Source of the DNA: an uncultured Prevotellaceae bacterium
GTDB lineage: Bacteria > Bacteroidota > Bacteroidia > Bacteroidales > Bacteroidaceae
Length of the DNA stretch: 14,806 nt
Assembly (NCBI GenBank): GCA_946415695.1
Contig: CAMKTM010000034.1
Location: forward strand, 1 to 14,806
Direction: 5' to 3'
In this document: piece by piece, positions 1 through 5,528 of the stretch
How the letters are laid out: each line of letters begins with the position of its first letter
Position numbering within the stretch: position 1 is the stretch's first letter
Program-made: the position numbers and the translations under genes
Notes under the pieces: model-generated
What the model was told of the DNA's origin: nothing
The model's input: only the letters and a program-made list of their open reading frames with translations
The model's database searches: none

Positions 1-39
1 CTTGCCGAAGAACTCACGTTATTTAACTTCATCTTATAA
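1..39 (+). CDS. Possible 3' end of an upstream gene (partial)
   Basis: Frame 1 reads 12 codons (LAEELTLFNFIL) and then TAA at 37-39, immediately before an intrinsic-terminator-like hairpin. That position is where a gene end would be expected. Twelve residues are too few to identify a family. The call rests only on the stop codon sitting next to the terminator, and the stretch could equally be non-coding. Confidence 0.25.
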   Translation, partial: LAEELTLFNFIL

Positions 40-81
40 CTCCCGAAACTTAAATAATATAATTGAAGTTTCGGAGTTTTT
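38..81 (+). terminator. Intrinsic terminator-like hairpin
   Basis: The arm at 38-51 (AACTCCCGAAACTT) pairs with 66-78 (AAGTTTCGGAGTT) with a single bulged C. The loop is A/T-rich, and a run of five T follows at 77-81. This fits rho-independent termination of a + strand gene lying left of the window. A similar 'CCGAAACTT..TAATATAAT' stretch recurs at 246-272, on the far side of the repeat element at 85-240. Confidence 0.65.
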
Positions 82-84
82 ATC

Positions 85-240
85 AACCACAGATTAAGCA
101 GATTAAGCAGATGTATGTTGCTGAGGGGAAATTTATGATACGATTTAACGGATTTGGGGAGATGCCCTTAATCTGATAAATCTGAATATAATTGAACACG
201 AATGAATATATAATCCGTTAAATCAGCTAAATCCGTGGTT
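85..240. repeat. 156-bp imperfect palindromic repeat element, copy 1
   Basis: The outer arms begin AACCACAGATT (85) and end ATCCGTGGTT (240), and pair over roughly 28 bp with a few mismatches and indels. The left arm is itself a short tandem repeat (CAGATTAAG twice). Inside lies a second inverted pair, about 142-159 with 164-183 (GATTTAACGGATT against AATCTGATAAATC), so the unit folds as nested hairpins. A second copy with the same length and layout lies at 2854-3008. There is no open reading frame and no transposase. It is best described as a REP/MITE-like intergenic element; mobility is inferred from recurrence only. Together with the terminator and the leader it fills the otherwise gene-free 462 bp at the left end. 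Confidence 0.75.
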
Positions 241-288
241 TAAGATACTTCCGAAACTTCAGTAATATAATATATAATGTGGGAAATA

Positions 289-315
289 CTTTTTTGCACC
301 TCTCGTGCAAAAAAG
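289..315. other. Perfect 11-bp hairpin (poly-T/poly-A flanked)
   Basis: CTTTTTTGCAC at 289-299 and GTGCAAAAAAG at 305-315 are perfect inverted repeats around a 5-nt CTCTC loop. The hairpin lies just upstream of the predicted promoter of the HU-related gene. The outer part of each arm is T6 or A6, so it could terminate transcription weakly in either direction and insulate the cassette. It could also be a protein-binding palindrome. Its function is inferred. Confidence 0.55.
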
Positions 316-328
316 TCCGATGCCGAGG

Positions 329-359
329 TTGACAAAAGGGGGGGTGGTCTGTATATAAT
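329..359 (+). promoter_or_regulatory. Predicted promoter of the HU/P5/smalltalk cassette
   Basis: TTGACA at 329-334 is followed by a TATATAAT block at 352-359. That gives 17 nt to TATATA or 19 nt to TATAAT. This is closer to the classical sigma-70 form than to the usual Bacteroidota TTTG/TAnnTTTG form, although TTGA-type -33 boxes also occur in the phylum. The predicted start would fall near 365, leaving a leader of about 95-100 nt. Confidence 0.5.
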
Positions 360-361
360 AA

Positions 362-420
362 CAGAAGCGCTTCTGAGGACAACAACCGCTGACGCAACAT
401 CGCCTTGACGGTTCGCGTCC
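362..420 (+). promoter_or_regulatory. Structured 5' leader with a 14-bp palindrome and long stem
   Basis: CAGAAGCGCTTCTG at 362-375 is a perfect 14-bp palindrome at the predicted transcription start. It could be an operator for a dimeric regulator, possibly the HU-like product itself. Directly after it, GGAC (377-380) and AACCG (384-388) pair with CGGTT (409-413) and GTCC (417-420) across a 3x3 internal loop, giving a stem around a 20-nt loop. From 421 to the start codon the sequence is A/T-rich and unstructured, as in many Bacteroidota leaders. The structure is read by eye, and a regulatory role is inferred. Confidence 0.4.
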
Positions 421-462
421 ACCCAACTAAACCTTAATCTTTAACCTTAAAATCTAAACATT

Positions 463-924
463 ATGATTAACTACAGTATCGCTATCTTGAGTTCCACTCC
501 CGGCACCAAAAAGGAGGACATCACCGAAACCAAGGCCTACGGCATGGCACAGGCCAGCGAAGTCATCGACATCAACGCCTTCGCCAAGCACATCACCAGC
601 CACGGCTGCGTCTATGGCAAGGGCGACATCGTAGGGCTCCTCACCATCGCCGTTGACTGCCTCCGCGAGCTCATGCTCGAAGGCAAGCGCGTCAAGCTCG
701 GCGACCTCGGCGACTTCCAACCCCGCCTCAAGACCGAGGGTGCAACTTCCCCCGACGAGTTCACCGCCAACAACATCAAGGAAGTGAACGTCAGCTGGAC
801 TCCCGGCAAGCCCTTCATGAACCTCCGCAGCGAGGCCCTCTTCCAGCTCGTTCCAACCCGTGCTGCTCAGGCCGACGCCATCGAGGTCATAAAGAACGAG
901 GACACCATCCATGGGCTCGAATAG
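463..924 (+). CDS. HU-related DNA-binding protein (Bacteroidales HU_rel type)
   Basis: 153 residues. The fold is recognised from the HU/IHF signature: a helical N-terminal half in which residues 35-75 carry 'VIDINAFAKHI..HGCVYGKGDI' and a second helix, followed by the GDLGDF turn at 80-85 (GxxGxF in HU) and the beta-arm start QPRLK. The family differs from true HU by an N-terminal extension (residues 1-30, beginning MINYSIAIL) and a C-terminal tail (about 130-153). It is the form Bacteroidales genomes carry in many copies next to smalltalk and cell-wall hydrolase genes. It presumably binds or bends DNA; a specific target is unknown. The ATG follows an A/T-rich leader without an obvious Shine-Dalgarno, normal for the phylum. 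It is the first gene of the cassette, 52 bp before the P5-like gene. Codons strongly favour C in third position. Confidence 0.85.
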   Translation: MINYSIAILSSTPGTKKEDITETKAYGMAQASEVIDINAFAKHITSHGCVYGKGDIVGLLTIAVDCLRELMLEGKRVKLGDLGDFQPRLKTEGATSPDEFTANNIKEVNVSWTPGKPFMNLRSEALFQLVPTRAAQADAIEVIKNEDTIHGLE

Positions 925-976
925 TCTCGGCTCAGCACCACGCAATTCGTAACATTCTCATCATGTCATCATTGAA

Positions 977-1381
977 ATGAATAGAGCTTTGAATAACCGC
1001 AACCCGCTGAACATTCGGCGGGTTGCTGGTACAAAATGGATAGGGCAAAGCCTGCTGCAAACAGACCGGAAGTACGTGAAGTTCCAGGCCATCGGATGGG
1101 GCTTGCGCGCCGCCTTCTGCATCCTGCGCACCTATGCCAGAAAGTACCATGCCATTTGCGTTAGGGATATCATCAACCAATGGGCTCCGTCCTGCGAAAA
1201 CCAGACAGAAACATACATCCGCAATGTCTGTCTGTGGACCGGCTTCAGTGGCAACCAGAGACTCACGGAGAAGGACTGGCCCCTGCTCGTCCGTGCAATG
1301 GCACGGCAGGAGTGTGGCGTCATCCTCGACTCTGTAACCATCAACAGAGGATTCACCCTCTACAAACTAATAACAAACTGA
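977..1381 (+). CDS. P5-type phage-like protein (annotated 'structural protein P5' in relatives)
   Basis: 134 residues, with no signal peptide or membrane segment. It shows the family signature in order: LNNRNPLNIRR at 5-15, W21 and G23 a little further on, FQAIGWGLRAAF at 36-47, IINQWAPSCENQTETYI at 65-81 (usual form I..WAPP.EN.T..YI), and a conserved C-terminal part. The 'RNNNPGNIR...WxG' opening also occurs in phage proteins that act on peptidoglycan, so a wall-degrading or virion role is possible, but no catalytic residue is proven here. It appears full length. The start is fixed because the preceding in-frame ATG (962) runs into TGA. It lies between the HU-related gene and the smalltalk gene, where many Bacteroidales cassettes instead carry an N-acetylmuramoyl-alanine amidase. 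The name rests on family resemblance recalled from memory. Confidence 0.72.
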   Translation: MNRALNNRNPLNIRRVAGTKWIGQSLLQTDRKYVKFQAIGWGLRAAFCILRTYARKYHAICVRDIINQWAPSCENQTETYIRNVCLWTGFSGNQRLTEKDWPLLVRAMARQECGVILDSVTINRGFTLYKLITN

Positions 1382-1420
1382 TGTTTCGCAGCCGGGACAT
1401 CAACAAATAACTATTGAACC

Positions 1421-1537
1421 ATGAAAACAAACCGAATCGTAGAGCTTGTGGCGAAGATGTTAGTAGCCGCACTCACAGCCTTCCTCACCGCACTCACCAC
1501 CACCTCTTGTACAGGCTACGGCCCATTCTCCTTTTGA
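1421..1537 (+). CDS. Smalltalk-type micro-protein, 38 residues
   Basis: ATG at 1421, TGA at 1535-1537. The peptide begins MKTNRIVELVAKMLVAALTA and ends in SCTGYGPFSF. It has a short basic N-terminus, a hydrophobic helix of about 20 residues (8-27), and Cys30 in TTTSC, which resembles a lipobox although the upstream residues are polar. This matches the Bacteroidales 'smalltalk' family of roughly 30-35-residue peptides found next to HU-like and amidase genes. It starts 39 bp after the P5-like gene on the same strand, so co-transcription is likely. It could sit in the inner membrane as a holin-like or toxin-like peptide, or be a tiny lipoprotein. The family's function is not established. The assignment rests on length, hydrophobic pattern, the terminal SC motif and the neighbours. 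Confidence 0.68.
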   Translation: MKTNRIVELVAKMLVAALTAFLTALTTTSCTGYGPFSF

Positions 1538-1558
1538 ACCGCAGCCGTAGAGTAAACT

Positions 1559-1639
1559 AAAAAACCACGAATTGCACAAATTCACGAACCTTGATTCAGA
1601 CGACTCTGAACAATTCGTGCAATTTGTGCAATTCGTGGT
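1559..1639 (-). terminator. Nested long hairpin between convergent genes; likely terminator
   Basis: 1564-1588 (starting ACCACGAATTGCACAAATT) pairs almost perfectly with 1614-1639 (ending GCAATTCGTGGT); only one base is unpaired. The 25-nt loop contains a perfect inner hairpin, TTCAGA/TCTGAA around CGAC (1595-1610). Reading the - strand, the stem is followed by six T (A6 at 1559-1564 on +), which fits termination of the outer-membrane gene ending at 1659. On the + strand it is followed only by CTTATTAT, so termination of the cassette would be weaker. The arms belong to the ACCACGAATT-type dispersed repeats, a different subtype from the AACCACAGATT elements at 85 and 2854. Confidence 0.7.
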
Positions 1640-1658
1640 CTTATTATATCTGATAAGT

Positions 1659-2807
1659 TTAGTACAGTCTGTACGAGAATGTCACCGACACGTTCGGATA
1701 AGCCTTGAAGTTGGAGATGGTCTTCACCAGGTCGCCAACCTTGCCCGGTATGTTGTGCAAGTCATTCATCAGGTCAACATGCTGCAAGGGCTGGTCAACG
1801 AAAAACTGTTGCTGGCTTTTATCACCGCTTGTGTAGTCGTAATCTACGTTTGGGTGAATAATGTCGTAGTTGTCGTGCGGATTGGGGACACCATAGATAT
1901 AGTCATATAATACAGCTGGTGCATTCGGATCGATGCTATAAACATTATCGACATATACTTTTGGTTTTCCGCAAAGGAACAGGACACCGGCATCGACATG
2001 GAGGTTCCATTTCTTGTTGCGCGAGAGGTGGGTGTTGTAGCCAAAGCCTACATAGGGGCGAACCTTTGTAATTTTCATTTCGGCGCGAACAGTTCCGTCT
2101 TTGTCGGGAACCATCATGGCCTTATTGCCATTAGCGAAATAACCAAGAGGAATGCCGGCAATGCCATTTTTGTAGAAAATGTCGTCTAACTTGTCATAGT
2201 AGATATTGTCTCCAATACCATGTTGACAATAGTTGATATATAATTGGTTGTAGGCATTGACAGCCTCAAGAAGCAAAGTCTCTTTATCTTGATTCTTTGC
2301 GTCGCCAATATCGGAATTTCCTACGAAGAAGCCTGCTGTGAAGTTCCAATGCTTGTTGACGAAAGGCAGAACGTCAACCAAGAACTTGAACTGATGCATG
2401 TTGGGCTTAAGATTCATCGTCACGTTGTCTTTCCGTTCCACATTGCTGAACTTGTCTGCCATTTCCTTGTATTGTCGGAACTCTGGCTGGTTCAAGTCAA
2501 CTCCAATCTCTGCGGCCTTCTTCTCGATGTCTACGTTCTTTATCTTTTCAAGATACTTTCCAATGCCGCCATTACGTGTCTCAATAGGGAAGTTAGCGTG
2601 TAGGGAGAAACGAGGCATGTAGTTGTAGCCGGCGCGGATGCGGACATAGTTGCTGACTGGCACGGCAACTTCAATGCCTATTCCCACTGTGCCGATGTTC
2701 ACACCGAGGTCCATGTGGTTGAAGATGTTCTTGTCCGTCACCGTTTCCTGTGCCTGCATTGCGCCCGAAAGCATCAGGGCTGATAATAATAATCCAAGCT
2801 TTTTCAT
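1659..2807 (-). CDS. Predicted outer-membrane beta-barrel protein, unknown function
   Basis: 382 residues. The signal peptide is clear: MKKLGLLLSALMLSGAMQA, with cleavage expected after A19. The mature part alternates amphipathic strands with glycines and aromatics (for example VSNYVRIRAGYNYMPRFSL, WNFTAGFFVG, VRPYVGFGYNTHLSR, WNLHVDAGVLF). It ends in FSYRLY, and a terminal aromatic on a final strand is typical of outer-membrane barrels. A charged insert at about 85-130, rich in K and E (EKIKNVDIEKKAAEIGVDL), looks like an extracellular or periplasmic helix. A polar Asn/Asp/Tyr-rich stretch lies near 290-330. I recognise no named family and assign no substrate. It is the last gene of the - strand envelope block, 223 bp after its upstream neighbour, with repeat copy 2 in the gap, so it may have its own promoter. 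I could not find a convincing -7 box. Confidence 0.75.
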   Translation of the reverse strand: MKKLGLLLSALMLSGAMQAQETVTDKNIFNHMDLGVNIGTVGIGIEVAVPVSNYVRIRAGYNYMPRFSLHANFPIETRNGGIGKYLEKIKNVDIEKKAAEIGVDLNQPEFRQYKEMADKFSNVERKDNVTMNLKPNMHQFKFLVDVLPFVNKHWNFTAGFFVGNSDIGDAKNQDKETLLLEAVNAYNQLYINYCQHGIGDNIYYDKLDDIFYKNGIAGIPLGYFANGNKAMMVPDKDGTVRAEMKITKVRPYVGFGYNTHLSRNKKWNLHVDAGVLFLCGKPKVYVDNVYSIDPNAPAVLYDYIYGVPNPHDNYDIIHPNVDYDYTSGDKSQQQFFVDQPLQHVDLMNDLHNIPGKVGDLVKTISNFKAYPNVSVTFSYRLY

Positions 2808-2853
2808 CGTAGAAGCTTTTTTTTGTTATTTCCCGTATAGGGTATTTTTAATT

Positions 2854-3008
2854 AACCACAGATTAAGCAGGTTAAACAGAGTCTTTCATCATTAATACTT
2901 TTCCTTCAATTATTCAGATTCGCCCTTGCCCGAAGGGATTGTGGCGTTAAATCTGAATGCTGTATGTGAATGAATTCTTAATCCGTTGAATCGGCTAAAT
3001 CTGTGGTT
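2854..3008. repeat. 155-bp imperfect palindromic repeat element, copy 2
   Basis: The outer arms start AACCACAGATTAAGCAGGTT (2854) and end GGCTAAATCTGTGGTT (3008). Inside, ATTCAGATT (about 2911-2919) pairs with AATCTGAAT (about 2950-2958), and a small CCCTT/AAGGG hairpin lies between them. The right halves of this copy and copy 1 share the same order of words: AAATCTGAAT, GAATGAAT, TTAATCCGTT and GCTAAATC, ending GTGGTTTA. The element sits between two - strand genes, 46 bp upstream of one start and 22 bp beyond the other's stop. Here it could act as a transcript processing or attenuation structure as well as a repeat. Confidence 0.75.
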
Positions 3009-3030
3009 TATAGTGCAGCCTAAACTAAAA

Positions 3031-4227
3031 TTACTTTATTACGAATTTGTGTCCGCCAACGATATACAGACCTGCTGGCAGGCCCTTCACGTCGTTGGTT
3101 GTGCGCAGCTGTGCGCCGCTCAAGGTATAAACGCCCTCCACGGCATTGTCCTTGTTGTCGGATATGATGTCCTCAATGCCCGTAGCGTCAATGGTGATGC
3201 TGAGCGTGGCAGGGATGTCGGCAGCAACCGGCAGATAGCTCGTGTTGGCAAACAGACAATTGGCCTGTACTTTTACGAGATTTTCCCAGTCTGTTACCTT
3301 TATCTTGTTGACGCGGCTCAGGTCTGTATTTGTCATTACAAGCTTTCCGTCAACGACGGATAGAACTCGCATCGTTGATTCATCGAAGACTTTGTAAGCA
3401 TCAGTCGATTCTTGCGGACGTTTGCCGTTGCAAAAATAAACACCCTCGAGCTTATTATCTTTGATGGTGATATTTGACTTTGTGAGAAGTTCAAGACGGT
3501 TGTTGGTGGGTTCTGTCGATGCACATTCGATGATGACGGGTGTGCTGGCAGGAACCTCACCAGAGAGAATTTCTTTCATCACGGCTTCGCTACCCGATAC
3601 TTTACTGATGTAATAGACGCGCATGTTTGGGGAGGCCAATTTGAAGGGGAATGCGGCAAAGAAAGGCTGATAGTATTTGCCATTCACCTGCATGGCAGGA
3701 TCAGGCTTGATGCCGAAAAAGTTTGTGGCATGGTTTGTCGTGATTTGGTCAACCACCCATCTGCGGTAATTGCTCTTGCCTCTTGTTCCCATCGTGCCTT
3801 GTTCTGAAGTGCTTTGCTCATCGTCGGAAAGGTACTTCATAACACCTGCTCTTGATGCATAGACTTCGTAAACGCCCTGTGCGATGTTCTTTACGTTCAC
3901 ATACATGCCGGTGAACTGATGAACGCCAGTACCTTGAGCCTGAAGGTCATAATTGTTTTTATTATTTGCTTGTTGTTCAATATAGATGACAGTTGCAGGA
4001 TCTGGTATGGCTTTGTTGGCATCCTTCCAAAGTTGGATGGCCTGAAAGTCTTCTGCGTCTTTCATTTTGTTGTAGTAGTCCTTGTTGTCTGTTACATAAA
4101 TGTAACGACTTGTGGCAAGATTGCGGATACGATAGTAACCATTGCCTACAAACCCAGAACCTAATTGAGCAAAAGCGCTCGCTATGCTGAGCGAGGCCAA
4201 AAGAAATAGCGTGTTGATTCTTCTCAT
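3031..4227 (-). CDS. Secreted protein with type IX-like C-terminal sorting domain
   Basis: 398 residues. The signal peptide is MRRINTLFLLASLSIASAFA, cut after A20. The mature N-terminus (GNGYYRIRNLATSRYIYVTD, about 27-46) resembles the 'YYRI.N..SG.YL' opening of lectin-like beta-trefoil modules common in Bacteroidales secreted proteins; this is suggestive only. The middle (about 90-330) is beta-rich with no motif I recognise. The last ~50 residues match a Por/type IX sorting domain as seen in Prevotella: a linker (IEDII.D), then VEGVYTLSGAQL, then GLPAGLYIVGG and a lysine-ended last strand (HKFVIK). This predicts export across the outer membrane and surface attachment or release. It is 78 bp downstream of the OmpA gene, same strand, with a GC-rich inverted repeat in the gap, so co-transcription is plausible. 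Enzymatic activity is unknown. Confidence 0.75.
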   Translation of the reverse strand: MRRINTLFLLASLSIASAFAQLGSGFVGNGYYRIRNLATSRYIYVTDNKDYYNKMKDAEDFQAIQLWKDANKAIPDPATVIYIEQQANNKNNYDLQAQGTGVHQFTGMYVNVKNIAQGVYEVYASRAGVMKYLSDDEQSTSEQGTMGTRGKSNYRRWVVDQITTNHATNFFGIKPDPAMQVNGKYYQPFFAAFPFKLASPNMRVYYISKVSGSEAVMKEILSGEVPASTPVIIECASTEPTNNRLELLTKSNITIKDNKLEGVYFCNGKRPQESTDAYKVFDESTMRVLSVVDGKLVMTNTDLSRVNKIKVTDWENLVKVQANCLFANTSYLPVAADIPATLSITIDATGIEDIISDNKDNAVEGVYTLSGAQLRTTNDVKGLPAGLYIVGGHKFVIK

Positions 4228-4239
4228 AGATGATAATTT

Positions 4240-4280
4240 TTCCCCCCGCCACTACGCTTGTAGCGGAATGACGGGGGGAA
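4240..4280. other. GC-rich inverted repeat between ompA-like and sorting-domain genes
   Basis: TTCCCCCC at 4240-4247 pairs with GGGGGGAA at 4273-4280, enclosing an inner CTAC/GTAG stem (around 4252-4264) with a CGCTTG-type loop. Read on the - strand, the hairpin is followed by A-rich rather than T-rich sequence. It therefore does not look like an intrinsic terminator for the genes here. It could stabilise an mRNA end or be cut between the two reading frames. Its role is inferred. Confidence 0.45.
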
Positions 4281-4305
4281 TGATTTCAATTTTATTGGTT
4301 TCTGT

Positions 4306-5490
4306 TTATTCTGCGATGCAGATAGTCACACGGTTGAGGTCGTTCTGCTCGTAGGGCTGAACGGTGTCACCCTTGCTATCTACAGTAATGCGGCTGGGAG
4401 AAATGCCAAACTTGTTGGTCAACATGTTGGCAATAACCTGAGCACGCTTCTGAGCGTAACCGATGTTAAGTCTGGGATTGCCTGTGCCCTTGTCGGCATA
4501 ACCGGTAACGGATACCTTTGCATCGGGATACTTGTTGAGGTAAGCCACGACATCCTCCACCTTGGCCATTTCGGTCCTGCTGACCTCTGAACCACGGAGC
4601 GTGAAGAAGATGTCGCGACGCAGAGTCTCGCGCTTAGGAGCTTCGGGCTCCTTATAGACAACCTTCTCAACGGGCTTCTCAACAATCTTCTCGACAATTT
4701 TCTCTACTACAACGGGCTCTGTAGCCACGGTGGCCTTCTTTGCCAGCTTGCCAAGTCTTACCTTGACGCCTGCCAGTGCGTTGAAGTACCAGTCGGCGTT
4801 GCCAGCCTTCTTGGAGTTGTAGCTGTCGGAGAGTGTGTTGCAGTTCACTTCCAGGCCGAGGGCAACGCGGCGGCTAACATTGAAGTCGAGGTAAGCACCA
4901 AAGCGACCCACGAAGCGAGTCTTTGTGCCGTCCCAGTAGAGTGACATCTGGTGTGCAGGGTCCTGAGTGGCGTCGGTAGCGAACACCAGATTCCTGACAC
5001 TGCCAGCATCGTCGTTGTTCCAAGCGAAGTTTGCACCGATACCTGCCAACAGACCGAAGTTGCAGACGCGGTTTGCCTTGTAGCCCAGAATCCAATTCGT
5101 CAGGTCGCAGGTCACGTCGAGCGTGGGAGCAATGAAGTTGTACTTCCAAGTCTTGACACCAAGATTCCTGAGGTCGTTGGTGTAGTTAGAGAAGTCGGTT
5201 CCGCCTTTGCTCTGCCATGCGTCGATAGCCAGACGCAGACCCCATACAGGAGTGAAGTTGTAGCCCACTGTTGCCTGAAGGTTTCCTGACAGTAGGTCGC
5301 TGAAATCCACTTCGCCCAAGGTGTATTGTCCGCCTATCTGAGCCTGGACAAACCAATGGGGAGCAAATGCCTCACAAGTCTTTCCTGCAGCCTGCGGCGC
5401 AGCCTGCGGTGCAGCCTGCTGCTGCTGCGCGGATGCGAAAACGCATCCGGCAAGCAGGGCAGCTGACATGAATATCTTCTTGAGTTTCAT
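4306..5490 (-). CDS. OmpA-family outer-membrane protein
   Basis: 394 residues. The signal peptide is cut after A21 (CVFASA|QQQQ). Next come a short Ala/Pro/Gln repeat (AAPQ units, 26-35), a beta-barrel at about 45-248, a charged linker made of VEK repeats (VEKIVEKIVEKPVEK, about 262-276), and an OmpA-like peptidoglycan-binding domain at about 288-394. In that domain GYADKGTGNPRLN with AQKRAQVIANML is the classic NxxLSxxRAxxVxxxL region. D333 and R349 stand where the diaminopimelate-binding Asp and Arg lie, and NDLNRV at 383-388 matches the C-terminal NRRV motif. The expected role is tethering the outer membrane to the wall. It starts 38 bp after the giant lipoprotein gene, with no obvious promoter between, so the two are probably co-expressed. 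Four cysteines in the barrel region are slightly unusual. Confidence 0.9.
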   Translation of the reverse strand: MKLKKIFMSAALLAGCVFASAQQQQAAPQAAPQAAGKTCEAFAPHWFVQAQIGGQYTLGEVDFSDLLSGNLQATVGYNFTPVWGLRLAIDAWQSKGGTDFSNYTNDLRNLGVKTWKYNFIAPTLDVTCDLTNWILGYKANRVCNFGLLAGIGANFAWNNDDAGSVRNLVFATDATQDPAHQMSLYWDGTKTRFVGRFGAYLDFNVSRRVALGLEVNCNTLSDSYNSKKAGNADWYFNALAGVKVRLGKLAKKATVATEPVVVEKIVEKIVEKPVEKVVYKEPEAPKRETLRRDIFFTLRGSEVSRTEMAKVEDVVAYLNKYPDAKVSVTGYADKGTGNPRLNIGYAQKRAQVIANMLTNKFGISPSRITVDSKGDTVQPYEQNDLNRVTICIAE

Positions 5491-5528
5491 AATCGTAACT
5501 TTATTGTATATTTGTTCTGAAAGAGCTT

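Noticed and set aside
85..240. Palindromic element as a tRNA, riboswitch or CRISPR remnant
   Set aside because: There is no cloverleaf, no known ligand-binding core, and no regular repeat-spacer pattern. The second copy shows it to be a dispersed element.
454..945. 163-codon - strand frame overlapping the HU-related gene
   Set aside because: The + strand frame carries the HU motif GDLGDF and the cassette context; the opposite frame is a by-product of C-ending codons.
4240..4280. GC-rich inverted repeat as an intrinsic terminator
   Set aside because: No T-run follows the stem on the strand of the flanking genes (A-rich on - strand), so I list it only as an inverted repeat.
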